Below are positions 1-7,597 of a stretch of 64,000 nucleotides of DNA, piece after piece (within the stretch, counting starts at the first letter, position 1; every line of letters starts with the position of its first letter). A program made the translations under genes and the position numbers. This DNA is from Streptomyces gilvus (lineage in GTDB: Bacteria > Actinomycetota > Actinomycetes > Streptomycetales > Streptomycetaceae): the NCBI RefSeq assembly GCF_022513565.1, contig NZ_JAKWBE010000030.1, forward strand, positions 1-64,000. The letters run 5' to 3'. Under the pieces are notes generated by a model. The model was not told the origin of the DNA. It was given only the letters and a program-made list of their open reading frames with translations, and ran no database searches.

Positions 1-809
1 CTGAAGTTGACCATGAAGTTGGTGGTGGCCGGGACGGAAGGGGCCACCGTCCGCAGGACGTCGCGTTCGGCCCGGTACAGCGACAGCAGTTCGTCGGAGC
101 AGAAGCGGCGCCAGTCCAGCAGGTGGGTGGGATTGGGGTCGGCGCCGGTCGCGCGGGGCGGCAGGATCTGGTCCCAGTCGTAGTACCACTGGGACCAGAA
201 GGTGGTGCCCCAGGCGTGGTTGAGGGCGGTCAGGTCCTTGCCGTACTTCGCCTGCAGCCAGGTGCGGAAGGCCGCCGCGCTGGTGTCGCAGTAGCAGGTC
301 GCGTTGTGGCAGCCGTACTCGTTGTGGACGTGCCACATGACGACCGCGGGGTGGTCGGCGTACCGCTCGGCCAGCGCCGCGGTGATCCGCACGGCCGCCT
401 CGCGGTAGGCGGGGCTGCTCGGGCAGAAGGTCTGGCGGCTGCCGTACGACAGGGTGCGCCCATCGCGATCGACCGGCAGGGCCTCGGGATGCTGGACGAA
501 GAACCAGGCGGGCGGGGCCGCCGTGGGAGTGGCCAGGTCGGCGGCGATGCCGTGGGCGTGCAGGAGATCGAGGATGCGGTCCATGCGGGAGAAGTCGTGA
601 ACACCCTCTGACGGCTCCAGCAGCGCCCAGGAGAAGATGCCGACGCTGACCATGTTCACGCCGGCCTCGCGCATCAGGCGTACGTCCTCGGCCCAGACCT
701 CCTCGGGCCACTGCTCGGGGTTGTAGTCACCGCCGTAGGCGATGCCGGGCACCGCGAGCACGGGCGTGGCGGGGCGCTGGGGAGAGTGCGGAGCTGTCAC
801 GGGGGTCAC
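1..809 (-). CDS. Beta-galactosidase, GH42 family (N-terminal part)
   Basis: The gene reads leftward and leaves the window, so only about the first 269 residues are present. The product should hydrolyse terminal beta-galactosides. Visible GH42 hallmarks are the opening GGDYNPEQWP, the segment VNMVSVGIFSWALLEP, and WHVHNEYGCHNATCYC, which carries the conserved Asn-Glu acid/base pair and the zinc-type cysteines. No signal peptide is seen, so the enzyme is probably cytoplasmic. The start is one of two in-frame GTG codons, at 809 or 800; neither has a strong ribosome site. An AT-rich stretch just upstream (841-866) is the likely promoter or operator. The family call is secure; the galactoside substrate is inferred from family knowledge. 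Confidence 0.9.
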   Translation of the reverse strand, partial: MTPVTAPHSPQRPATPVLAVPGIAYGGDYNPEQWPEEVWAEDVRLMREAGVNMVSVGIFSWALLEPSEGVHDFSRMDRILDLLHAHGIAADLATPTAAPPAWFFVQHPEALPVDRDGRTLSYGSRQTFCPSSPAYREAAVRITAALAERYADHPAVVMWHVHNEYGCHNATCYCDTSAAAFRTWLQAKYGKDLTALNHAWGTTFWSQWYYDWDQILPPRATGADPNPTHLLDWRRFCSDELLSLYRAERDVLRTVAPSVPATTNFMVNF

Positions 810-840
810 TTTCGATTGTCGAGACCGTCGCACGACCATA

Positions 841-866
841 ATCAAACGAGATCCAACAAAAACATG
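841..866 (-). promoter_or_regulatory. AT-rich promoter/operator region of the GH42 gene
   Basis: This is the only markedly AT-rich stretch upstream of the beta-galactosidase. On the plus strand it contains CAAACGAG (843-850) followed by an A-rich run. The same octamer occurs at 47017-47024 upstream of the DeoR-family gene. A regulatory role is inference; no convincing -35/-10 pair could be fixed. Confidence 0.3.
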
Positions 867-1299
867 ATCGACGGATGTCTGGAAGCGTGAGCGCTGCTCG
901 GGCCTGCTGTCAAGGTGGCGGGGTGAAGGTCGCGCAAGCCGGACTCGCCTCATCCGCTTGCCCCGCGTGGTGAGGAACACCCCTTGCGATGGCTCTGAAC
1001 TGCAGATATGTACTGCCCGCATGTCGTTGCGGTCGGCGAGCCGAGCATCGCGCGAAACCGGGGGAGAGGTCGGAACTCTTGACGTCCCTCACTCCGCTGC
1101 GTAGACATGACCGCGCGATCTGACCGCGCGGCCATAGCCACTGACCTCGTTCGATCGCCCGAACGCCGTCATGTGCCAGAGCCGCAACCGGGAGCCGACA
1201 CGCTCCCGCACACACCCGCCCCCATCCCCCCTGTGGAGCCGTACACGTCCCCTGCCCAGCGAGGCGCCAGACCCCGCTCCGCGCGTTCCCACCCCGTTC
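867..1299. other. Gap with no recognisable gene
   Basis: Reading frames here lack Streptomyces-like codon bias and resemble no known family. The stretch separates the GH42 gene from the ricin-lectin remnants and may be degraded coding DNA. Confidence 0.5.
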
Positions 1300-1525
1300 C
1301 CTCCGCGCCCGCGGCGGTGGAGGCGTTGCCGATGTTGAGCTTCAGGCCGCTGCGGACGTTCTGCAGCGTCCACGCGTCGCCGCTCTGGGACTGGAAGGTC
1401 CACAACTGGCAGTCGCACGCGGGGTTCTGCCATTGGTCGGCCGCCGTGCCGGCGGTGGTGGAGGCGGCGGGGATCTCCAGGTACTTGCCGGTGAGCCTGT
1501 TCACCGCCGTGAACCCGCTCAGCGC
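1300..1525 (-). pseudogene. Ricin-type lectin (CBM13-like) remnant, leftward
   Basis: The leftward frame reads LTGKYLEIPAAST, then DQWQNPACDCQLWTF, then WTLQNVRSGLKLNIGNAST. This is the repeated Q-x-W beta-trefoil pattern of RICIN domains that are usually appended to secreted glycosidases. There is no start, signal peptide or catalytic domain, and the similarity fades after about 65 residues. It lies back to back with a second lectin remnant that reads the other way. I infer the residue of a broken secreted carbohydrate-active enzyme. Confidence 0.6.
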
Positions 1526-1712
1526 CTCCGCTGGCGCATCCCAGAAGTGGACCCTGACCAGCGCCGGCGGCGGCTAGTACAAGCTCGTCAACGCGGGCAG
1601 CGGCCTGGTCGCGGGCGTCGCCCAGTCCTCCACCGCCAACGGTGCGTCCGTCGTCCAGTGGAACGACGTCAGCGTCGACGACCAGCTGTGGAAGATCGTC
1701 CGGGTCAACTGA
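1509..1712 (+). pseudogene. Ricin-type lectin C-terminal remnant with an internal TAG
   Basis: The rightward frame reads ASQKWTLTSAGGG, a TAG stop at 1575-1577, then YKLVNAGSGLVAGVAQSST and VVQWNDVSVDDQLWKIV before a final TGA. This is the end of a RICIN beta-trefoil domain. Intact relatives normally have two tyrosines at the stop position, so a TAC to TAG nonsense change is the simplest explanation. The N-terminal part is missing. A perfect hairpin at 1740-1767 follows. Confidence 0.6.
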
Positions 1713-1739
1713 GCCGACGGGAGGCAGGGGACCAGCAGT

Positions 1740-1767
1740 CGGGCTCGCCGGTGATCCGGCGAGCCCG
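1740..1767. terminator. Bidirectional hairpin terminator
   Basis: A perfect 12-bp stem (CGGGCTCGCCGG with its complement) encloses the loop TGAT. It sits between the rightward lectin remnant and the 3' end of the leftward Clp N-domain gene, so it can serve both directions. Confidence 0.75.
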
Positions 1768-1799
1768 TTGTCATGCGGTGACCGGCGAATGTTCTGTGA

Positions 1800-2504
1800 T
1801 CACTGCTTGTCGCGCGTGGCGAGCCGTTCGGCGATCTCGTGCCTGACCGTCTCGTTCAGCTCGTCCCACGTGAAGCCGAGTTCGCGCAGGATCCGCGCGG
1901 CGAGGCCTTCCTCCACCCGGATCAGGCCCAGCAGCGTGTGTTCCGTGCCGACCCAGTCGTGGCCGAGGGCGGCCGACGCGCGGTGGGCCTCCTCGATGGC
2001 CTTCTTGCTCTCCGGCCGGAACGCGATGTGACCCCGCGGCGCCTTCTTCCCGGCGGGCGGCAACGCTTCCCGGATCGCGTCGCGGATGCGCTGCTCCGAC
2101 TCGGTCTTCGCCACCAGCACCTCGTACGCCAGGCCCCGCGGTTCGCCGAGCAGGCCGAGCAGCATGTGTTCGGTGCCGATGAAGTCGTGCTTGTGCGTTC
2201 GGGCGGCTTCCTGTGCCAGCACGATGCTGTGCCGGTTGAGGTTGGTGAACCGCTCGAAGGCGGAGGGCGTGTGGCGTTGCTGGGCGGCCTGTTTGGAGAC
2301 TCCGATGGCGTCGCCGATCTCGGTCCAGGAGGCGCCGCACTGCTTGGCCTTGCTGACGTAGTGGTCGATGAGCTGGTCACCGAGGTCGGACAGCGTCTGG
2401 GCACGAAGGCGTGCCTCGCTGATGCGTGCCAGTTCGTTGGCTTCGGGAAGTTCCTCGTCTAGCCGGGCGATCAGGTCGGCCAGGCTGATGTCGAGTGGGC
2501 TCAT
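1800..2504 (-). CDS. HTH plus double Clp N-domain protein without ATPase
   Basis: This 234-residue protein has two parts. Residues 1 to about 80 contain a helix-turn-helix, ASWTEIGDAIGVSKQAAQQR, typical of a DNA-binding domain. Residues about 84-150 and 163-228 are two Clp N-terminal repeats, marked by DFIGTEHMLLGLL and DWVGTEHTLLGLI. There is no Walker motif or AAA domain, so it is not a ClpA/ClpC chaperone. It could bind Clp adaptor-type ligands or sense misfolded protein while acting as a transcription factor. The ATG at 2504 lies 6 bases after a good -10 box, which implies a leaderless mRNA. Two palindromes overlap that promoter, which suggests autoregulation. Confidence 0.85.
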   Translation of the reverse strand: MSPLDISLADLIARLDEELPEANELARISEARLRAQTLSDLGDQLIDHYVSKAKQCGASWTEIGDAIGVSKQAAQQRHTPSAFERFTNLNRHSIVLAQEAARTHKHDFIGTEHMLLGLLGEPRGLAYEVLVAKTESEQRIRDAIREALPPAGKKAPRGHIAFRPESKKAIEEAHRASAALGHDWVGTEHTLLGLIRVEEGLAARILRELGFTWDELNETVRHEIAERLATRDKQ

Positions 2505-2553
2505 GCGTCAATCTTAAGTTGACGATGACTCCTCGTCAACTTGTAATTGACGC
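2505..2553 (-). promoter_or_regulatory. Leaderless promoter overlapped by a tandem operator
   Basis: On the minus strand a -35 TTGACG (2539-2534), a 17-bp spacer and a -10 TAAGAT (2516-2511) place the transcription start at or next to the ATG at 2504. The promoter is embedded in two copies of the palindrome CGTCAA-N7-TTGACG (2506-2524 and 2534-2552). The two copies also form one larger imperfect 21-bp inverted repeat with a 7-bp centre. All of this is visible in the sequence. Binding by the adjacent HTH protein is inferred. Confidence 0.75.
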
Positions 2554-2569
2554 TCGGATCGCGGTGTGT

Positions 2570-2830
2570 GCCGGATCGTCCCGGGTGGCGCAGCGGGAAG
2601 GCCAGCGCCACCTCCGGCAGCGTCACGCCATGCGCCTCGCAGACATCGGCCATGCGATGCGCCCGCTCGACCATCCCCTGTTCGGCGGGCGCGTAGTCGA
2701 AGGTGGCACCCTCGGCGGGCCGGGCGTCGCCAGCAGACCGGAGTTGAAGATCGACGCCGCGATGACCGAGGCACCCCGCTCCGTGCAGGCGGGCAGCAGG
2801 TCGTCGAGGGCGCCGTGGTCCGCTTACGCA
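2570..2830 (-). pseudogene. Aldo/keto reductase C-terminal remnant
   Basis: The leftward reading gives ERGASVIAASIFNSGLLATP in one frame and then FDYAPAEQGMVERAHRMADV and HGVTLPEVALAFPLRHP in another. This is the C-terminal third of an aldo/keto reductase of the aldose-dehydrogenase type, with at least one frameshift. No catalytic Tyr/Lys region or start remains. It abuts an SDR fragment on the opposite strand near 2821. Confidence 0.6.
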
Positions 2831-3061
2831 CCATCGAAGTCGATGCTCAACAGCCTCACGGCACAGTACGCCCGCCGACTCGCCGACACGCCCGTCATCG
2901 TGAACGCCTGCTGCCCGGGTTACGTGGCAAGCGACTTCACCGGCTTCAACGGACTCCGTACGCCCGAGCAGGGCGCCGCGATCGCCGTCCACCCCGCCAC
3001 CGTGCCGGACGACGGACCGCGCGGCGGCTTCTTCGACGACGAGGGAGTCGTCCCCTGGTGA
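2821..3061 (+). pseudogene. Short-chain dehydrogenase C-terminal remnant
   Basis: The frame reads YAPSKSMLNSLTAQYARRL, VIVNACCPGYVASDF and EQGAAIAVHPATVPDDGP, then a stop at 3061. It preserves the SDR Tyr-x-x-x-Lys active site (YAPSK) and the C-terminal PG motif. The Rossmann N-terminus (TGxxxGxG) is missing. It begins exactly where the aldo/keto reductase remnant ends. Confidence 0.65.
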
Positions 3062-3258
3062 GTCAGAAGCGGGCGCTCGACGGGCAGTAGCACGGCCGGC
3101 GGCCTGCAGGGGCGGTGGACGCTGTTGCGGTCGTGATCGGTCATCGGCGACCTGTGCGGAATCCGTCCCTGTACGGCTGTGTCCGTTCCCGTGTCATGTC
3201 ATGCATGGATGCCGGGAACCGCTTCGCGACCTGCGTGTACTCCGTAGGGTATGCCGCC

Positions 3259-3792
3259 GTGACGCCGTACGAGTACTCCTCCCTGACCCTCGGTCTCGTT
3301 GCCTTCGCCGCTGTGGTGTGGCAGCTTCGCATGCTGTCGCGCAGCACTGATCAAGATCACGACAGGCGTCGTAAGCAGGCGACCATGGAGTATCTGACGG
3401 CCAACATGGATCGACGGAAGGCGCTGTTCGACCAGGGAATACCTGCCGAGCGTGATCGCCGGGGCATTGCCGACCTGATCAACCTCTCGCTGTCAGGTGA
3501 CGATCATGCGACGAAGCAGATCACGGCCTACCTCACGACCTACAACTTCCTTGCCGTGGGCGCGCAGGCGGACGCCTTTGACCAAGAAGTCATCCATGAG
3601 GCATGGGGCGGCTTCATCATCGCCGTATGGAACAACTACCGGCCCTGGATCGAGGCACAGCGGGAGAAGCACGGTGAGCCCAGCGTCTACGAGAACCTGG
3701 AGTGGCTGGCCGGCCACATGACGACACTCCGCTCGGCTCGATCAGCCATGAACGCCGGAAACCTGCCACGACAGGGACAACCAGTGTTGTAG
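3259..3792 (+). CDS. Small membrane-anchored protein, DUF4760-like
   Basis: The protein has about 177 residues from the GTG at 3259. One N-terminal membrane helix (LTLGLVAFAAVVWQLRML) is followed by a basic, soluble alpha-helical region (QDHDRRRKQATMEYLTANMD). This resembles the layout of DUF4760 proteins, including the tryptophan-rich segment VWNNYRPWIEAQREK. The longer frame back to 3115 lacks sensible codon use, and the GTG places the membrane helix near the N-terminus. Function is unknown. The gene stands alone between remnants and the methyltransferase. Confidence 0.6.
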   Translation: MTPYEYSSLTLGLVAFAAVVWQLRMLSRSTDQDHDRRRKQATMEYLTANMDRRKALFDQGIPAERDRRGIADLINLSLSGDDHATKQITAYLTTYNFLAVGAQADAFDQEVIHEAWGGFIIAVWNNYRPWIEAQREKHGEPSVYENLEWLAGHMTTLRSARSAMNAGNLPRQGQPVL

Positions 3793-3871
3793 CAGGGCGT
3801 CCTCGGCCGGCCGAGCGGACCAACTCAGGTCCGTGCCACGGCTGTCAGTGCCCTCGTCTAGGGTCGCCCGC

Positions 3872-4525
3872 ATGACCGAGCCCTCCTTCCTCGCAGCCGT
3901 GCGTGAGTCCTACGACACGGTCGCCGTCGACTACGTCGAACGCGTACCGCTTCCCACCGAGTTGGACCCGTTGTCCCGTGCGATGCTGGCGGGGTTCGCC
4001 GAACTCGTACGGACGGCTGATCTCGGGCCGGTCGCGGACCTGGGGTGCGGTCCCGGCCGGGTGACGGCGCACCTGGCCGACCTGGGGGTGTCCGCCTTCG
4101 GTGTCGACCTGTCCCCGAAGATGATCGAGCTGGCCCGCCTCGCCTGTCCGAACCTGCGGTTCACCACGGGCTCGATGACCGCGCTGGAGCTGAAGGACGA
4201 CGAGCTCGGCGGCATCCTGGCCTGGTACTCCACCCACCACACGCCCCCGCAGTGGCTTCCCGCGGTGTTCGCCGAGTTCCACCGCACGCTCGCGCCCGGC
4301 GGCCACCTGCTGTGGGGAGGCCACGTCGGCGACGAACGGCTGCAGCCGACGCAGGGCTACGGCCGTCCGGTGTCCTACGAGTCGTACCTCCTGCCGCTGG
4401 ACCGCATCGTCGGCCTGATGAAGCAGGCCGGACTCGCCGTCACGGCGAGGCTGGAGCAGGAGCCCGGCGGCCGGGTGACGAGACCGCACGCCTGTCTGCT
4501 GGCCCGCAAACCCGCAAAGGGCTGA
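3872..4525 (+). CDS. Class I SAM-dependent methyltransferase
   Basis: The 217-residue protein shows the class I Rossmann methyltransferase pattern: motif I VADLGCGPGRVTAHL, the acidic end of strand 2 in FGVDLSPKMIELA, and the later HRTLAPGGHLLWGG. It should transfer a methyl group from S-adenosylmethionine; the acceptor cannot be told from sequence. The ATG at 3872 is preferred over upstream in-frame codons because a -10-like TAGGGT (3860-3865) lies six bases before it, which suggests leaderless translation. It converges on the TPR gene, with a hairpin at 4621-4645 between them. Confidence 0.85.
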   Translation: MTEPSFLAAVRESYDTVAVDYVERVPLPTELDPLSRAMLAGFAELVRTADLGPVADLGCGPGRVTAHLADLGVSAFGVDLSPKMIELARLACPNLRFTTGSMTALELKDDELGGILAWYSTHHTPPQWLPAVFAEFHRTLAPGGHLLWGGHVGDERLQPTQGYGRPVSYESYLLPLDRIVGLMKQAGLAVTARLEQEPGGRVTRPHACLLARKPAKG

Positions 4526-4620
4526 AGTGGCTTGCTCCGCACACTTTCCGCCTGTCCCTCCTGCACTACTCCTTCCTCGATCAGGGCCGTGACATCGGGA
4601 GCCCGGAGCGACTGGACGAG

Positions 4621-4645
4621 CCGGGGCGACAGGTCGTCGCCCCGG
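4621..4645. terminator. Hairpin between convergent genes
   Basis: CCGGGGCGAC and its exact complement form a 10-bp stem around a 5-base loop. It lies between the 3' ends of the methyltransferase and TPR genes. Confidence 0.65.
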
Positions 4646-4661
4646 CATCATGCGCTGCGGG

Positions 4662-7595
4662 TCATTGCTCGTCGCGCAGACGGGTCGCCAGGGAGGCCAG
4701 GGGGCCGGTTTCCTCGGTGTGACCCTGGGCGGTCAGATGGGCGATGGCCGCGTCGAGGCGGGTGAGCGCGGGGGCGGGGCGTTCCAGGGAGAGGCCTTCC
4801 ACGGCACCGGCCAGCCGGACGCATTCGGCCCACTCGCCGGCGTGGCCGTCCTGCTGTCCGGGCTCACCGAGCAGGGCGAGAGCCCTGTCCAGCGCGACCA
4901 GGGCGTCCTCGTACTCGCCGGCGTACGCGTTGACCCGGCCGTGTTCGTAGGCCAGTGCGCTGTCCAGGGAACGGCCGTGGGCCTCGTGCCCGGCGGTACG
5001 GGCCTCGTCCGCGACGCGCCCGGCGTCGGCGAGGAAGGCGAGGGCGTCGGCCAGGCCGTCGGGACCCTGTTGCTGGGCCGTGAGACGGGCGAGTTCACGC
5101 AGGCAGCTGCTCAGCTGCTCGTAGCGCGGCTCCTTGGCGTGGGCGGCCAGCGCCTGCTCCGCGGCCTCGCGGGCCCGGCCGAACTCACCGGATTCGCCCA
5201 GGAGCATGGCCGTCTCCGCGGCGATCATGGCATGGCTTCCCGGGTCGTCGTCCCAGCCGGCCGACTCGGCGGCGAGGGCGGCGAACTCCGCCGTGGCGGC
5301 TTTCAGGTCGCCGCCCGCGTGCAGCGCGCGGGCGCGGGTCAGGCGGAGCTGGGCGCCGAGCCGGTCGTCCATCTCGTCGGAGACGACGTCCGGTTCGGTG
5401 AGCAGGGAGTCCAGCAGCGCGATGGTGTCCTCGATGTGACCGAGGTCGAGGCTGAGCTGAGCGGCGTGGGTGTACGTGCGGAAGGCGTCCCTGCGGCTGC
5501 CGTGGCGCAGTCCGAGCTCCGCGGAACGCGTCAGGTGTCGCAGGGCCTCGTCGTGGCGGTGCAGGTGCATGCACGCCTCCGCCAGATCGGCGTGCAGCCG
5601 CACGGTCTCGGCCGCCCCGCCGGGCCATTCCGTGGACAGCCGGAGCGCCTCGGTCAGGTCCGCGTGGGCCGCCTGCGCGTCCCTGAGGCCCAGTTGGATC
5701 CGGCCGCGCAGTCCGAGCGTGCGGGGCAGGTGCCAGGCGGGGCCGTGTGTCCTGAGCCGCTCCAGGAGGGCGTCTATCTGGGTGACCGCCGCGGGCAGGT
5801 CGCCGGTGAGCGCGTGGGTGCTGGCACGCAGCAGGAGGGCGCCGGAGATCTGCCCGGCGATGTCGTGCCGGGTGGCATAGGTGTGCAGACGCTCCACTTC
5901 GGCGAGGAGCGGCGCCGCGTGGTCCTCGTTGTGCGAGGTCTGAAGGCGCAGGCCGAGCACGGTCGCCCGCAGCCGCAGCAGACGGGCTTCCTGGCGTGGC
6001 GAGAGGCCGGTCGTCTCTTCGTGGAGGCGGACCAGGGACTCGTGGGCGGCGTTCAGCGCGGCCGGCTTCTCCTCGTCCTCCTCGGCGTCCTGAAGGACGA
6101 TCTCGGCGTCGGCGAACAGCGCGTCGGCGCGGGCGAGCACCGCGTGCGCCGGCTGCGCGGCCTCGTCGTACAGCTGCGCGGCCTCCTTGTGCAGGGCGGA
6201 GGCGCGCGCGTACCTGTCCTTCTCGCTCGCCGTGTGCGCTTCGTCGGCCAGCAGGTCCGCCCGCAGTCGCGCCAGCGGGCCGATGGCCTGATCCTCGGGG
6301 TGGACGTAGTCGGGGGCGGCGACCAGCGTGCGCAACCGCGTCCAGCACGCCTGTGCGCCGGGGTGCCCCTCCTCCCACAAGGCCCGTGCCCGCAGGATGA
6401 GTTCGGGCAGCGACTCGGGGACGGCTTGAGCGGCGGGGGCGGCGGGGGGAGTGACGGGGGACTGCGGGGCCACGTCGTCCAGGCTCCGGGTACGGAGGGT
6501 GAGTTCCAGCGCCTCGCGGAGCGGATCGCGTGCGAGTCGTGCTGTACGGCGGTCGCTGTGGGCGGTGGTGGCGTTGCGGGCGTCGAAGCGGGCGGCGAGT
6601 TCGTCGGCGCGGCCCCGGATCTCGGCGCGGAGGCCGGTCACCGTCCAGGCGCGGCCCGCGTATCCGGCGGCGGGCAGGTCGCCGTGGCCGAGGGCCTGGA
6701 TCCGCCGCAGGAGGACTTCCGCGCCGGTGAGGAAGTCGAGCAGGTCCAGCGGGGAGTCGACCTCGTCGAACAGGTTACGGTTCTCGGCGAGCAGTTCCAG
6801 GCCACGAGCCTCGTTGCCGGTCAGCGCGCAGAACTCCAGGTGCCGGCCGACCTCCGGGGCCATGGAGGGGTTGCGGCGGCAGCGTCGGTAGCCGGCGAGG
6901 TGCAGCTCGCGGGCGCGGTCGGTGCGGCCGGTGCGCAGCAGCGGCAGCAGGGCGTACGAGACGGAACGGGCGGGCTCCTCCTGGCAGGACTCCTTCCCGG
7001 CCAGGACGGGCTCCCAGCCGCGCAGCGCCCGTTCGTCGTCGCCCGCCGTCAGGTGGTACAGGGCACGCTCGCAGATCTCGCAGGCCTCGCAGTCGCTGAG
7101 CCGGGTGCGGGTGCGCGCCGCCCACAGCTCGTAGGCGAGGTCGGTGTCCTCGCCCGTGTGGGCGGCGAGCTGATACGCCTGGCCGTAGTAGGGCTGCAGG
7201 TCCAGGCCGGCCTTCTCGTACCGGTCGCGCATCTCGTTCAGCCACTGGCGCAGACTGGCCAGCGGGATCTCGGGTATCGCCCGCAGGGCGTTGGCCACCC
7301 ACTTGAACCGCCAGAACAGCATGTGCCGCAGCCGCTCGTCGAATACGTCGGGCTGCTCGTCGAAGAGAGTGAGCAGGCGGGCAAAGACGACGGGCGACTT
7401 GCGGGGTTCGGAGCCGTAGGTGTACGCCTCCTGCAGCTCCAGCAGTGCGTGGATCAGCGGGAGGGGCTCGGCGAACTGCTCCGCGGCGTCGACGAGTTCC
7501 TCGGCCGTGAGGGTACGGGTGCGGCCGTAGGGGCGCTGATCGTTCGCCTGGAGCGCCTCGTACAACTCGTCGGTGGTCTGGGGTGCGGTGGGCAT
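4662..7595 (-). CDS. Large tetratricopeptide-repeat protein
   Basis: This 977-residue soluble protein has many TPR-like helical hairpins through its length, such as HADLAEACMHLHRHDEALRH, YEHGRVNAYAGEYEDALVAL and AAVTQIDALLERL. There is no signal peptide, catalytic motif or nucleotide-binding site. Near residue 170 is a CxxCxxC cluster (DCEACEICERA), which could bind metal. Its ATG lies 2 bp after the stop of the Hsp90-family gene, with AAGGA about 10 bases upstream, so the two are almost certainly co-translated. In eukaryotes TPR proteins are the classic Hsp90 co-chaperones. A similar scaffold or client-adaptor role is inferred here and not proven. Confidence 0.85.
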   Translation of the reverse strand: MPTAPQTTDELYEALQANDQRPYGRTRTLTAEELVDAAEQFAEPLPLIHALLELQEAYTYGSEPRKSPVVFARLLTLFDEQPDVFDERLRHMLFWRFKWVANALRAIPEIPLASLRQWLNEMRDRYEKAGLDLQPYYGQAYQLAAHTGEDTDLAYELWAARTRTRLSDCEACEICERALYHLTAGDDERALRGWEPVLAGKESCQEEPARSVSYALLPLLRTGRTDRARELHLAGYRRCRRNPSMAPEVGRHLEFCALTGNEARGLELLAENRNLFDEVDSPLDLLDFLTGAEVLLRRIQALGHGDLPAAGYAGRAWTVTGLRAEIRGRADELAARFDARNATTAHSDRRTARLARDPLREALELTLRTRSLDDVAPQSPVTPPAAPAAQAVPESLPELILRARALWEEGHPGAQACWTRLRTLVAAPDYVHPEDQAIGPLARLRADLLADEAHTASEKDRYARASALHKEAAQLYDEAAQPAHAVLARADALFADAEIVLQDAEEDEEKPAALNAAHESLVRLHEETTGLSPRQEARLLRLRATVLGLRLQTSHNEDHAAPLLAEVERLHTYATRHDIAGQISGALLLRASTHALTGDLPAAVTQIDALLERLRTHGPAWHLPRTLGLRGRIQLGLRDAQAAHADLTEALRLSTEWPGGAAETVRLHADLAEACMHLHRHDEALRHLTRSAELGLRHGSRRDAFRTYTHAAQLSLDLGHIEDTIALLDSLLTEPDVVSDEMDDRLGAQLRLTRARALHAGGDLKAATAEFAALAAESAGWDDDPGSHAMIAAETAMLLGESGEFGRAREAAEQALAAHAKEPRYEQLSSCLRELARLTAQQQGPDGLADALAFLADAGRVADEARTAGHEAHGRSLDSALAYEHGRVNAYAGEYEDALVALDRALALLGEPGQQDGHAGEWAECVRLAGAVEGLSLERPAPALTRLDAAIAHLTAQGHTEETGPLASLATRLRDEQ

Positions 7596-7597
7596 CG

